NCBI GenBank assembly: GCA_003131315.1
Contig: PKUV01000180.1
Span: 1-64,000 of the forward strand
Direction of reading: 5' to 3'
Source: Acidobacteriaceae bacterium
GTDB taxonomy: Bacteria > Acidobacteriota > Terriglobia > Terriglobales > Acidobacteriaceae
Length of the DNA: 64,000 bases
Each line of letters opens with the position of its first letter. Positions within the stretch are counted from its first letter, which is position 1. Made by a program: the position numbers and the translations under genes. A model generated the notes under the pieces. It saw nothing but the letters and a program-made list of their open reading frames with translations. It was not told where the DNA came from and searched no databases. Below, piece by piece: positions 39,691 to 50,045 of the stretch.

Positions 39691-40424
39691 CCGATCCTAC
39701 GAGCAATCCAACGACCGATCCGAAAGATTTCATCGCCGGCATGGACTCGAATGCCCGTAAGTCACCGACGCGCGTTGTCTTCGTCACCAGGCGAACCTCG
39801 GCGCAGGTCAAGGTTGCGGACGAAGATCAGGTGCAGACGTATCCTGAGGTCCTCTTCCGCGCCCTCGTCGCCATCGAGGTGCTTACGATCGCGTTGGTGG
39901 GCGTGGCTCTTCTGTTCAACGCACCGCTTGAAGGTATTGCCAATCCCTTGGTTACGCCCAACCCCGCCAAGGCGCCCTGGTACTTCCTCGGTTTGCAGGA
40001 AATGCTGCACTACTTTCCGCCGGTGGTCGCGGGGGTGCTGGCTCCGGGGCTGGTCGTGATGGCGCTGATTGTGATTCCGTATTTCAACATCAACATCGAG
40101 GCCGAGGGCTTGTTCCTGAAGGACCGGAAGCGGCGTTTGCTTATTTTTTACTTGGTCGCGGCTGGGCTCTCTTTGTTTCTATTGGTAATACCCGAGCAGC
40201 CTATGTACGTGGCGCTGGTGCCAACCCTGATCGTCGCCGGGTTCATGGCGCTGGCGGCGCAAAATTCTCCGCAGTCGCCTTCGGCTTTCCGGCGTTATCT
40301 GGCCGCCAAACCACTTTCCTTCTGGATCATGACCTGGTTCCTGTTCGAACTCACGGTGCTCACGGCGGTTGGCACTTTCTTTCGCGGCCCGGGTTGGTCC
40401 TGGGTGTTGCCCTGGAGGAGCTAG
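39687..40424 (+). CDS. Cytochrome b C-terminal / subunit IV-like
   Basis: [30 protein letters not shown]. Confidence 0.88.
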   Translation: MTDPTSNPTTDPKDFIAGMDSNARKSPTRVVFVTRRTSAQVKVADEDQVQTYPEVLFRALVAIEVLTIALVGVALLFNAPLEGIANPLVTPNPAKAPWYFLGLQEMLHYFPPVVAGVLAPGLVVMALIVIPYFNINIEAEGLFLKDRKRRLLIFYLVAAGLSLFLLVIPEQPMYVALVPTLIVAGFMALAAQNSPQSPSAFRRYLAAKPLSFWIMTWFLFELTVLTAVGTFFRGPGWSWVLPWRS

Positions 40425-40425
40425 C

Positions 40426-42495
40426 TTGCAGTCATTGAAAAATACGTTTTCTTCCCTGTGGCAGACGTTGTTCGGCCATCCGGTTCGCGCTTTTGGCGCG
40501 GTCAGCCTCCTGTTTCTGATTTCGCTGGCCATTGCGCCGGCCAAGAATTACTTCAGTGAATGGCGTCATTACCAGAACCGGTATCTGGCGCTGGTTCGGG
40601 GTCGCGGAGATGCGGTCACACTGCAGCGCCACTTCCACGAGCACGACGGGATTCAGCAGATCTGGCTTCCGACCCTCGGAGTCGTCGATCGCTGCACCAC
40701 CTGCCACGCCGGACTGAAAGAAGCCAGTCTTGCCGACGTCGGCACACAGCCGTTTCGCCAGCATCCGGTAATCCCTCACACGCTTGACCAGTTCGGCTGC
40801 GTGATGTGTCACCGTGGGCAAGGCCCCGCGACCACCGTCGAGGAGGCGCATCGCAGCACGGCGGCGTGGGAGCAGCCGATCTTGCCGGCGCGGTATGTTC
40901 AGTCCTCCTGCGGGCAATGCCATCGCGCTCCTTTAACCGGGACACCACAGCTAAACCTGGGACGCAATCTGCTGGGGCGATATGGCTGCGTGCATTGTCA
41001 CACCATCAAACTGCCCGACGGCAGCGCGATCAAGCCGACTGATGTTCCTCCTTCGCTTTCTCACGTCGCCGACAAGAGCACACGGGAATGGGTCTATGCG
41101 TGGTTGAAGGACCCTCAGGCCTACGCCGTTACCGCAACCATGCCGAATTTCAAGTTGAGCGATCCGGACGCGCGCGATATTTCCGCTTTCCTGATCGCCA
41201 ACAGTACACCCATCGCTGGAGACACGGCGCCCGTCGCGCCAGGCGCCAAAAACCAGAAGCCGCCCGATCCGACCGCCGGAGCCAGCTTGTACGGAGAGTC
41301 ATTCTGCGCCTCCTGCCATGCCGTGCAGAACGCCGCCGGGAATGTGGTTGGCGGTGATGTCGGTCCGGAACTAACCCGGGTCGGCAGCAAGGTAAAGCCG
41401 GAATGGTTGCGGGCATGGTTGCGCAACCCGCGGGTCTACGATTCGCAAACACTCATGCCGCACTACCGTCTCACCGATCCGCAAGTTTCCCTGCTGACTG
41501 CTTTCCTCGGAAACAAGACGGATTCCGACCTGCTGGCCAATGTTCATCTCGACGCCGCCACGCCGGAGCAGGTTGCGCACGGCAAGCTTCTGGTGACCGA
41601 GTACGGCTGTGCTTCATGTCACGAAATCAGCGGCATCAAGAAGCCGGATAACTTTGCTCCGGAATTAACCCGAATCGGGAGCAAGCCGCTGACGCAGATT
41701 ATTTTCCTGCCCGGGATGACGCACGCTATACCGGATTACATTGCGGCCAAGATCCGGGAACCGCGTTCGTTTGGATCGGCACTGAAGATGCCGCAGTTCA
41801 GCCTCGCACCCGCGCAAGTTGATGCTTTGACGACTGCGCTGCTCTCGCTCACGGACCGGGCGCACGACTTGCCATTGGCATTGACCGTGCCGTCGAAACC
41901 GCCTTCGAATTACCAGCCCGCGGGCAAGGCTGGACAGCTCATGGCGGACCTGACTTGCTTCAGTTGCCACGCGATAAACGGTCGCGGCAGCGACATGGCT
42001 CCCGACCTGACCTGGGAAGGCAGTTCGGTGCAGCGGCCATGGCTACAGGCATTCTTGAAGAACCCTGGCACACTGCGCCCGGCGCTGATCCGGCGTATGC
42101 CGAGGTTCAATCTTTCCGATGACGACGCGAAAGAACTGACCGACTACATCATGGCCGTTTATCAGACTCCGGCATTCGATCGGGACTCGATGCCGTCCAG
42201 CGGCTATCCGCCTGCCCAGGTGGAGCAGGGAAAACAGCTTTTCTATTCCAAATACGCCTGCCAGTCCTGCCACATCGTTGATACCAAGGTCGACAAAGGC
42301 TACGTCGGACCAACGCTCACGCAAGTGGGCTCGCGCCTGACTGCCGCTTGGATTTACCACTGGCTCAAGGACCCGCAGGCCATGCGGCCCGGCGCCATCG
42401 AACCGAACCGCAACATGAACGACGAAGACGCCCGCGCTCTGACCGCATTCCTGATGACGCAAAAGGGCTCCAACAAGCAGGAGGCGAAGAAATAA
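40426..42495 (+). CDS. Octaheme c-type cytochrome
   Basis: Eight CxxCH motifs counted by eye; TTG start overlapping upstream stop region. Confidence 0.88.
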   Translation: MQSLKNTFSSLWQTLFGHPVRAFGAVSLLFLISLAIAPAKNYFSEWRHYQNRYLALVRGRGDAVTLQRHFHEHDGIQQIWLPTLGVVDRCTTCHAGLKEASLADVGTQPFRQHPVIPHTLDQFGCVMCHRGQGPATTVEEAHRSTAAWEQPILPARYVQSSCGQCHRAPLTGTPQLNLGRNLLGRYGCVHCHTIKLPDGSAIKPTDVPPSLSHVADKSTREWVYAWLKDPQAYAVTATMPNFKLSDPDARDISAFLIANSTPIAGDTAPVAPGAKNQKPPDPTAGASLYGESFCASCHAVQNAAGNVVGGDVGPELTRVGSKVKPEWLRAWLRNPRVYDSQTLMPHYRLTDPQVSLLTAFLGNKTDSDLLANVHLDAATPEQVAHGKLLVTEYGCASCHEISGIKKPDNFAPELTRIGSKPLTQIIFLPGMTHAIPDYIAAKIREPRSFGSALKMPQFSLAPAQVDALTTALLSLTDRAHDLPLALTVPSKPPSNYQPAGKAGQLMADLTCFSCHAINGRGSDMAPDLTWEGSSVQRPWLQAFLKNPGTLRPALIRRMPRFNLSDDDAKELTDYIMAVYQTPAFDRDSMPSSGYPPAQVEQGKQLFYSKYACQSCHIVDTKVDKGYVGPTLTQVGSRLTAAWIYHWLKDPQAMRPGAIEPNRNMNDEDARALTAFLMTQKGSNKQEAKK

Positions 42496-42497
42496 CA

Positions 42498-43232
42498 ATG
42501 AAGAGACTCTGGCGGACACTCTTCGCAGTCTCCCTCACTCTCGTAAGTGCAGGGTGCACACGCAAACCGGGACCAGCCTCTGCTCGAAAACCCACAGGGT
42601 TTGGCGCCGCGCTGGTAGAGTCGAGTGGGGGCAAGCAGATCGGCGCAACCGGCATGGTCCTTGCTCAGCCCCTGGTTGTCCAGGTCAACGATGAACAAGG
42701 GACGGCCGTCAGCGGAGCACTGGTCGAGTTCAGTGGGCCTGCGGGCGCCAGCTTTGACCCTCCGAGCGGCCTGACCGATTCCAGTGGGCAGCTCAGCACG
42801 AACGTCGCTCTGGGCGGCATGGCAGGCCGATATCAACTTATCGCGCGCACATCTGCGAAAACTCAGAAAACAGTCGAACTGAAGATTGAAGAAATTGCGT
42901 TGGGATATCAGCAGCAGCTCGGATACCAACTCGACAACAAGTATTGCGCTCGCTGCCACAATCCGGAGTCCTCGCCGGAGCGGGTTTCGAATTACGACAA
43001 TCTTGAGGTCAAGCCGCACCCGTTCACCGAGGGCGACACACTCAACAAAATGAGCGACGCCGAACTGACATCCATTATCAGCCACGGCGGACCCGCACTC
43101 AATAAGTCTGCATTGATGCCCCCGTACGGCTATACTCTGAGCAAGACAGAGATCGAGGCGCTGATTGCATACATCCGCCTGATCTCCGATCCTCCCTATC
43201 ATGCTTCCGGAATGGTGTATGCACAAAAGTAG
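42498..43232 (+). CDS. Lipoprotein monoheme cytochrome with Ig-like domain
   Basis: Lipobox VSAGC, Big-like segment, YCARCHNPES. Confidence 0.8.
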   Translation: MKRLWRTLFAVSLTLVSAGCTRKPGPASARKPTGFGAALVESSGGKQIGATGMVLAQPLVVQVNDEQGTAVSGALVEFSGPAGASFDPPSGLTDSSGQLSTNVALGGMAGRYQLIARTSAKTQKTVELKIEEIALGYQQQLGYQLDNKYCARCHNPESSPERVSNYDNLEVKPHPFTEGDTLNKMSDAELTSIISHGGPALNKSALMPPYGYTLSKTEIEALIAYIRLISDPPYHASGMVYAQK

Positions 43233-44532
43233 GGCCGGTTGGCTCGGCCTGGTTCTGAGCTTGGTCCTGTTCGGTGCGAGTGCCTCGCTTGCTCAAGTTG
43301 TATCGCCGGTGGAAATCAAAGACCCTGCATTGCGTGCCCTGCAGCAGCAATACATGGACGACCTGAGCCGGGCCGGCGAGGACATTCTGTCAACCCATTT
43401 CGATTATCCGTTCTACCTCAGCCGCAAACTCGACCTCGACCAGGCACGACAACAACTCGCGGATCAGTCATCCATCCGCTTCGACAGCTATGACGGCAAG
43501 ACTGTGCTCGCGATCACGGGCAACTACTATGCCGCTTACTCCGCGCAAAAGATCAGCCCCGGACAGCGGGCGCGTAGCACTTTTCTCAACGTGGTGATGC
43601 CGATCCTGAAAGCCGCAGTTCCCCGCTTTCAGAACAACCAGCACGTGCAAGGGTACGCGATTGAGATCTCGCATCACATTATGGGAAAAGTGATGGGAGT
43701 CTCCATGGAGCGCCCGGAAAACTTGATGGTGTTTCTGCCGCGGAGCGGCGCTCTCAAGCTGCTTGCGGCCAAGGATGAGACCTCACAGCAGGCGGCGCTG
43801 CTGCAGGGAGACGTGTTTCTCAATGCGCAACCCATCTCCATTTGGCTTAACGATGCGGTGCTCCCGCCGGCTGCTAATGATCACCCGGATGACAGTTCCG
43901 CCAAAGCTCAATCGGATCCAGCGCAAACGGGAGCTGAAATCGTTCCGGCGGGGAACGGCAGCGGGCCGCAGCCAGGCGCCACCCCTACTCCTCTGAGCCC
44001 ATTGAAACCGAAAGAACCACCAGCGCCTCCGCCCCGCGACACTTCGACGCAGGCGCTGTCGGCCACGCAACTTTCCAATCAGCCGATCGTCGATCAGATC
44101 GTGAAGGAAATGGAACCCCAGGCCCATTTCGTTTCGTACGCGCCGCCGAAATTTGTGGCTTTCCGGCAAGGAATCTATCTGGAGTTTTCCGTGAATTCCA
44201 CTTTGCCGGTGTCAGCCGCGGGATCGCGCTACAAACTGGCAGCCACGGCTTTCGATGACCACGTCGCCCACCTCGTCCGCCCGCTGCTGGCTTATTTCAA
44301 GGATACGCACGAATTTGACGGGATCGGCTTCAGCACGAACATCCACCTTGCCGGCAAGGGAGCGCTCACCTCATCGGAAGCGGTGGAATTTTTCTTTCCG
44401 CTTTCCTCTCTGCGCTGCTACGAAAAGTACGATTGCACCGGCCAGCAACTCCTGGACGCTGGAACGGTACTCATTAATGGCGAACGTGTGGCCCTCGATC
44501 TGCAAATCGCCGAGGGAAGCTCCAGCCATTGA
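43219..44532 (+). CDS. Secreted hypothetical protein, proline-rich central linker
   Basis: Signal peptide; Pro-rich linker PTPLSPLKPKEPPAPPP. Confidence 0.7.
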   Translation: MHKSRAGWLGLVLSLVLFGASASLAQVVSPVEIKDPALRALQQQYMDDLSRAGEDILSTHFDYPFYLSRKLDLDQARQQLADQSSIRFDSYDGKTVLAITGNYYAAYSAQKISPGQRARSTFLNVVMPILKAAVPRFQNNQHVQGYAIEISHHIMGKVMGVSMERPENLMVFLPRSGALKLLAAKDETSQQAALLQGDVFLNAQPISIWLNDAVLPPAANDHPDDSSAKAQSDPAQTGAEIVPAGNGSGPQPGATPTPLSPLKPKEPPAPPPRDTSTQALSATQLSNQPIVDQIVKEMEPQAHFVSYAPPKFVAFRQGIYLEFSVNSTLPVSAAGSRYKLAATAFDDHVAHLVRPLLAYFKDTHEFDGIGFSTNIHLAGKGALTSSEAVEFFFPLSSLRCYEKYDCTGQQLLDAGTVLINGERVALDLQIAEGSSSH

Positions 44533-44716
44533 CATGCTTTACCTTGGCGCTTGTCATAACTTCCGGAACAGATGTACATACTGAACCACGTTGATTTCCT
44601 CCATATTCCCTGGGGCGGAGCCTGACTTGTCACACCCTACGTGCGGCGAATGTCAGAGGGGCTAATCTCGCTGCCCCTGAGGCGAATCGGCAGCTGCGGC
44701 ACCGATTACAAGCACG

Positions 44717-44732
44717 TGTGACCGGGGTCACA
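44717..44732. promoter_or_regulatory. CRP/FNR-type operator TGTGA-ccgggg-TCACA (perfect half-sites)
   Basis: Exact inverted TGTGA half-sites upstream of cytochrome c. Confidence 0.8.
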
Positions 44733-44838
44733 GAACCTCCGCCCTCAAAGGCTTCAATATTGCAGTTTGTAGATGCAGTTTTGTCGCTGTATCCTCTTTC
44801 AAATGTTGGGCCAACAAAAACTCGAATGGAGCTTGCAG

Positions 44839-45162
44839 ATGAAGAAAGTTAACGTCCCAGTGGTTACTCTGGCAGCAGCATTGGCCGTTGTTCTCACCCT
44901 TTCCCTTTCGGCGAATGCGCAGAGCGCACCCGATCTCTTCAAATCAAAATGTGCCATGTGCCACGGCGCCGACGGAACCGGGTCGGCGATGGGGAAGAAA
45001 ATGGGCGCCCACGATTTCACGACTGCCGAAGTGCAGAAACTGTCGGACGCGGAGCTCACGGAGGTCATCACGAACGGCAAGAACAAGATGCCCGCGTCAA
45101 AGTCTCTGAAGCCGGAAGACATTAAGGGACTGGTGGCTTACATCCGCACCCTGAAGAAATAG
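44839..45162 (+). CDS. Small monoheme cytochrome c
   Basis: Signal peptide, SKCAMCHGADGTG. Confidence 0.9.
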   Translation: MKKVNVPVVTLAAALAVVLTLSLSANAQSAPDLFKSKCAMCHGADGTGSAMGKKMGAHDFTTAEVQKLSDAELTEVITNGKNKMPASKSLKPEDIKGLVAYIRTLKK

Positions 45163-45283
45163 TCTGGCCGGTTACTGCCAATAAAATTAGAAAGATTGTC
45201 CAGCGCGGCGGATGATCCGGCGGCAATGCGTGGAGTGTGTCTACGCAGCGACGCGTAGAGGAAAAGGGGAGTATCGTTTTCAA

Positions 45284-46732
45284 ATGAATCTGCGAGAACG
45301 CATCCGCGACCGGTTGCAGCCGATCTATTTTCTGGGGCAGAATCCCATCACACTTACGGGCGCCGTGGTCACGACGAGCACGGCGCTTACCACAATCGCC
45401 TTCTGGTTCTACGACATCTTCTTGCCGGGTCCGCCGCATCCTTATATTGGCCTTCTGGTCTTTCTTATCCTCCCGGGCATTTTTGTACTCGGCTTGCTGC
45501 TGATTCCACTTGGCATCTGGCTCAGGCGACGAAGTCTAAGCGGGAGCGGGGAACTGCCGGCGGTTTTCCCCGCTGTCGACCTGGGGCTGCCAGTGGTGCG
45601 GCGTACTTTGGAGTACGTGGCAGCGGCGACCGTGCTCAATCTTCTCATTGTTGGGACCGCATCGTACCGCGGCGTGCAGTACATGGATTCGACGAGTTTC
45701 TGCGGGACGACTTGTCACCGCGTGATGGATCCCGAGTATACGGCCTATCAGAATTCTCCACACTCGCGTGTGGACTGTGTCGAGTGTCACATCGGGCCTG
45801 GAGCGGGTTGGTTTGTGCGATCGAAGCTTTCCGGTCTGCGGCAGGTTTTCGCGGTAACATTCCACACTTATTCGCGCCCCATTCCTTCGCCGGTAAGATA
45901 CCTCCGCCCAGCGCGCGAGACCTGTGAGCAGTGTCACTGGCCACAGCGCTTCACGGGCGACAAGTTCCTGGTGAACACAAGCTACAAGGACGACGAAAAA
46001 AACACGCCCCAGACGGACGTGTTGCTGCTGAAAGTGGGCGGGCGCACGTGGCAGGGTTCGGTCGGCATCCACGGGCACCACCTCTCCGACAACGCGCGCA
46101 TCCGCTACATTTCGACCGACGCCGAGCGGCAGACGATTCCGGCCGTGTACTACACCGACGATCAGGGAAAGACTACCGAATTCATTTCCACTGATGCGAA
46201 GCCCGCTCAACAACAATTGGACAAAGGGGAGCATCGCGTGATGGATTGCGTGGATTGCCACAATCGGCCCACGCATGCCTTCGACTTGCCCGAAAACGCA
46301 GTGGACAAGCAAATGTCGCTCGGGCGCATTAGCCCGGATCTTCCCTACATCAGGAAGAAGGCGGTCGAGGTTCTCAAGGTGAACTATTCCACTCGCGATG
46401 TGGCACAGCAGCGCATCACTGGCGAAATCAATAGTTTCTATCAGACGAATTACCCGAAGATCTACGAGGCGCGGCGCACGGTGGTGGAGCAAGCTGGCGC
46501 GGAGGTGGCGAGGATCTACCTGCGCAACATTTTCCCGGACATGCGCGTGACCTGGGGCACTCACCCGAATAATATTGGGCACAATGATTCGCCGGGCTGC
46601 TTCCGCTGCCATGACGGCAGTCATACCAGCGCCGATGGCCAGACCATCACCAACGACTGTTCCGCGTGCCATCAGGTTCTAGCGGCGGGTGAAGAAAATC
46701 CTAAGGTTCTGACCGACCTGGGAATGAAATAA
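45284..46732 (+). CDS. NapC/NirT-like multiheme cytochrome c
   Basis: N-terminal TM region, five CxxCH plus one CGTTCH (CX3CH). Confidence 0.88.
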   Translation: MNLRERIRDRLQPIYFLGQNPITLTGAVVTTSTALTTIAFWFYDIFLPGPPHPYIGLLVFLILPGIFVLGLLLIPLGIWLRRRSLSGSGELPAVFPAVDLGLPVVRRTLEYVAAATVLNLLIVGTASYRGVQYMDSTSFCGTTCHRVMDPEYTAYQNSPHSRVDCVECHIGPGAGWFVRSKLSGLRQVFAVTFHTYSRPIPSPVRYLRPARETCEQCHWPQRFTGDKFLVNTSYKDDEKNTPQTDVLLLKVGGRTWQGSVGIHGHHLSDNARIRYISTDAERQTIPAVYYTDDQGKTTEFISTDAKPAQQQLDKGEHRVMDCVDCHNRPTHAFDLPENAVDKQMSLGRISPDLPYIRKKAVEVLKVNYSTRDVAQQRITGEINSFYQTNYPKIYEARRTVVEQAGAEVARIYLRNIFPDMRVTWGTHPNNIGHNDSPGCFRCHDGSHTSADGQTITNDCSACHQVLAAGEENPKVLTDLGMK

Positions 46733-46770
46733 GCATTGCCGAAAGCTGGTTTCATAAATCGGTTTTGGGT

Positions 46771-46919
46771 AGGGCATGGCTTTACAGCTTGCGGAAAAAC
46801 TCTGGTTTCGTATCAGGGTATCGCTTTAGCGATACCGTAAGTTCTTCAAAATCAGACGCCCCTTCAGGGGCTGGGCATCGAATATCGACTTTTTCCGCAG
46901 CCTGTTGAGCCGTGCCGTT
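46771..46919 (+). repeat. Nested inverted-repeat intergenic element (R1)
   Basis: Outer arms 46771-46802/46887-46919; inner hairpins GGTATCGC-ttta-GCGATACC and GCCCC-ttca-GGGGC. Confidence 0.8.
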
Positions 46920-46983
46920 CAGGGCCCAGAAGAATGCGGGCTTTAGCCCCTGAGGGACGTGCCTTCCGAGCGGGAAGGCCTTT

Positions 46984-49062
46984 ATGAATCCAGCTCGAGA
47001 ATTTGACATGGCTGAGACAAAAGTTGTGCGAAGGAAGAGGCGTGCTGGTCTGAGAATTATCGTCGCGACGCTCCTCGCCACGGTTTTCTCCCTTCTGTTT
47101 TCGGAAAGCCCCGGACGCGCCGCGCGGCGCGAAACCGACCAGCCTGGGGCGGAATGTCTCGCGTGCCACGGCGAGAAGAGCATGAACACGACGCGAGCCG
47201 GCAAAACGGTTTCGCTGTACGTGGACGGCAAGAAATTTGCGACTTCCGTACATGGCAGCTTCGGGTGCACGGGCTGCCATGCCGACCTGGAAGGAAAAGA
47301 GTTGCCGCACGAAACGCCGGCGCGTGTAAAGTGTGGCACGTGCCACGCCACCGAGCAGGAGCAACATGCCCGGTCCCTCCACGGGAAGGCGATTGCGCGC
47401 GGCGATCCGCTGGCGCCCCGCTGTGTGAATTGTCACGGGAACCACGACATCTATCCGGTGAAGGACCCGCGGTCCGCGGTGACGCCGCTGAAAGTGCCCT
47501 TCGTTTGCGGCCAGTGCCATCGCGAAGGAACTCCTGTGTCGCGCAATCGCCCCATTCCCCAGGACAATATTTTGGAGAACTACTCCGAGAGCATCCACGG
47601 AGAGGCGTTGCTGAAGAAGGGACTGTCGGTGGCCCCGACCTGCGCCACTTGCCACACCGCGCACTTGATATTGCCCCATACCGACCCCGCTTCCTCGATC
47701 GCTCGCCGGAACATTGCCGCCACCTGCACGAAATGCCACTCGCAAATCGAAGCGGTCCACCGGAAGATCATTCGTGGAGCGCTGTGGGAAAAGGAAGCCA
47801 ACGTCCTGCCGGCCTGCGTGGACTGCCATCAGCCGCATAAGATCAGGAATGTCTTCTATTCGCAGGGTATGGCCGATGCGGACTGCATGCATTGCCACGT
47901 CGACGAGAAGCTGCGTCGTGCGCGCGACGGGCAATCCATGTACGTCAGCGTAGGCGAGGTGAGCCATTCGCGCCACAACAAAGTTGCCTGCAGCCAGTGC
48001 CACTCGGAAGTAAACGCCTCCCGCGTTCGGCCTTGCGAGACGATCACCCACGAAGCGGACTGCACCTCGTGCCACGATGAAATTGGCAAGCAGTACATGT
48101 CCAGCATTCACGGACAACTCGTCGGCAAGAATAATCCGAATGCCCCGAGCTGCAAGGAATGCCATGGCACGCATGGAGTGCTTGGCAAACAGGACCCACA
48201 GTCGCTGACTTTTGCGACCAATGTTCCCTTGCTTTGCGGGCGGTGTCACCGGGAGGGCCAGAAGGCCGCGGTGCGCTACACCGGGAGGCAGCACGAAATC
48301 ATCGCGAACTACACGGAAAGCATTCACGGAAAATTACTGAAGAACGGCCTGACGGTGACGGCGACCTGCACCAGTTGCCACACCGCTCACCGTATCCTTC
48401 CCCGAACCGATCCGGAATCGAGTGTCAGCGCAGCCAACGTGCCGGCCACGTGCGGCCGGTGCCACCACGGCATCGAGGAGCAGTTCGAGAACAGCATCCA
48501 CGCCCAGCGGGTGAGCGGGTCCGCCAAGGAACTTCCCATTTGCAGCGATTGCCACACCGCCCACGCCATCCGCCGCACGGATCAGGACAATTTCCGGCTG
48601 GACGTGATGACAACGTGCGGACGCTGCCACGCGGAGATCGCCAAGACCTATTTTGATACCTATCACGGGAAGGTCTCGCGGCTGGGATACACGAAAGCGG
48701 CAAAGTGCTACGACTGCCATGGATCTCACGACGTGCTTAGGGTGACCGATCCACGCTCGCACCTCAGCCGGGCAAACGTGGCGGCCACTTGCCAGAAGTG
48801 CCATGCGGGCGCGACCCGCCGCTTCGCCGGATACCTGACGCACGCCACCCACCACGACCCGCGAAAGTACCCGTTCCTGTTCTACACCTTCTGGGGCATG
48901 ACCACGCTGCTCCTGGTGACATTCGTGGTCGGTGGCATGCATACGCTGCTCTGGCTGCCCCGAGCTTTCCAGATGCGCCAGGAGTTGCGCGCCGCGGAAG
49001 CGAAACGCTCGGCAACGCCTGAAACTCCCGCGAGCAAGGACAAGGAGAGCACCGATGCCTAA
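46984..49062 (+). CDS. Multiheme cytochrome c (19 CxxCH)
   Basis: 19 CxxCH motifs by eye, C-terminal TM. Confidence 0.92.
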   Translation: MNPAREFDMAETKVVRRKRRAGLRIIVATLLATVFSLLFSESPGRAARRETDQPGAECLACHGEKSMNTTRAGKTVSLYVDGKKFATSVHGSFGCTGCHADLEGKELPHETPARVKCGTCHATEQEQHARSLHGKAIARGDPLAPRCVNCHGNHDIYPVKDPRSAVTPLKVPFVCGQCHREGTPVSRNRPIPQDNILENYSESIHGEALLKKGLSVAPTCATCHTAHLILPHTDPASSIARRNIAATCTKCHSQIEAVHRKIIRGALWEKEANVLPACVDCHQPHKIRNVFYSQGMADADCMHCHVDEKLRRARDGQSMYVSVGEVSHSRHNKVACSQCHSEVNASRVRPCETITHEADCTSCHDEIGKQYMSSIHGQLVGKNNPNAPSCKECHGTHGVLGKQDPQSLTFATNVPLLCGRCHREGQKAAVRYTGRQHEIIANYTESIHGKLLKNGLTVTATCTSCHTAHRILPRTDPESSVSAANVPATCGRCHHGIEEQFENSIHAQRVSGSAKELPICSDCHTAHAIRRTDQDNFRLDVMTTCGRCHAEIAKTYFDTYHGKVSRLGYTKAAKCYDCHGSHDVLRVTDPRSHLSRANVAATCQKCHAGATRRFAGYLTHATHHDPRKYPFLFYTFWGMTTLLLVTFVVGGMHTLLWLPRAFQMRQELRAAEAKRSATPETPASKDKESTDA

Positions 49063-49900
49063 GGGCGAAGTTGCAGAACGCCAGTTCATCCGGTTCTCCC
49101 GGCTGCAGCGGATCCTGCACATCTGCATGATCGTGAGCTTCATGTGTCTGGCGCTGACGGGGTTAACCCTGAAGTTCTCCTACACGAAATGGGCGGCGGT
49201 GCTTTCTCATCTGCTCGGGGGATTCGAGAACGCGGGCTACATTCACCGGAGTGCCGCCGTCGTGATGTTCGGAGTTTTCATTACCCATCTGGTGGACCTG
49301 TACAAGTTGAAGAAAAGGGAGCACGCTTCGTGGCGCGTGCTGCTGCTGGGACCGGGCAGCATGATCCCCAACCGAAGGGACTTAGCTGAGTTTGTGGGCA
49401 CGCTGAAGTGGTTTGTGGGCCGGGGCGAGCGGCCTGCCTATGGCCGCTGGACGTACTGGGAAAAATTCGACTATTTCGCGGTGTTTTGGGGGATCGCGGT
49501 GATCGGTTCTACCGGCCTCACGCTGTGGTTCCCGGTGCTCTTCACGCGGTTTTTGCCGGGGTCGTTCCTCAACGTCGCAACCATCATTCACAGCGACGAG
49601 GGGCTGCTCGCCACGGGCTTCATCTTTACCGTGCATTTCTTCAATACCCACTTGCGGCCCGAAAAGTTTCCCATGGACATCACGGTATTCACCGGGCGCA
49701 TGGAGCTGGAAGAATTAAAAAGGGACAAGCCGAGAGAGTATGAAGCGCTGGTCGCCAGCGGGGAGCTGGAGGAAAAAATGGAGGAGGCTTATCCAGCGAT
49801 CGTCACTCGTACGATTCGAGCCTTCGCCTGGGGAGCGCTGGCGGTGGGATTCAGCATTGTGCTGTGGATCATCTATGCGATGTTGTTCGCATACCGCTAG
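49055..49900 (+). CDS. Di-heme cytochrome b membrane subunit (formate dehydrogenase gamma/b561-like)
   Basis: [26 protein letters not shown]; overlaps 19-heme gene stop. Confidence 0.88.
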   Translation: MPKGEVAERQFIRFSRLQRILHICMIVSFMCLALTGLTLKFSYTKWAAVLSHLLGGFENAGYIHRSAAVVMFGVFITHLVDLYKLKKREHASWRVLLLGPGSMIPNRRDLAEFVGTLKWFVGRGERPAYGRWTYWEKFDYFAVFWGIAVIGSTGLTLWFPVLFTRFLPGSFLNVATIIHSDEGLLATGFIFTVHFFNTHLRPEKFPMDITVFTGRMELEELKRDKPREYEALVASGELEEKMEEAYPAIVTRTIRAFAWGALAVGFSIVLWIIYAMLFAYR

Positions 49901-49921
49901 CAGCCCATGGTGCAAGTAAGG

Positions 49922-49991
49922 TTCGTATCAGGGCACGCCTTCAGGCGTGCCGTGAGTCCCGCGTTATGAAAGCGCCTTCAGGCGCTGAGGT
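49922..49991 (+). repeat. Two-hairpin intergenic repeat (R2)
   Basis: TTCGTATCAGGGCACGCCTTCAGGCGTGCCGTGAGT...GCGCCTTCAGGCGCTGAGG. Confidence 0.75.
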
Positions 49992-50045
49992 CGTAGATTC
50001 GAGTTTCACCACAGGCCGCTAGAGCGGACTTGCGGTTGAATTGCT

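Noticed and set aside
46984-49143. Large antisense ORFs (46864-48327, 48334-49143, both minus)
   Set aside because: Opposite the CxxCH-rich coding frame; shadow ORFs from codon bias.
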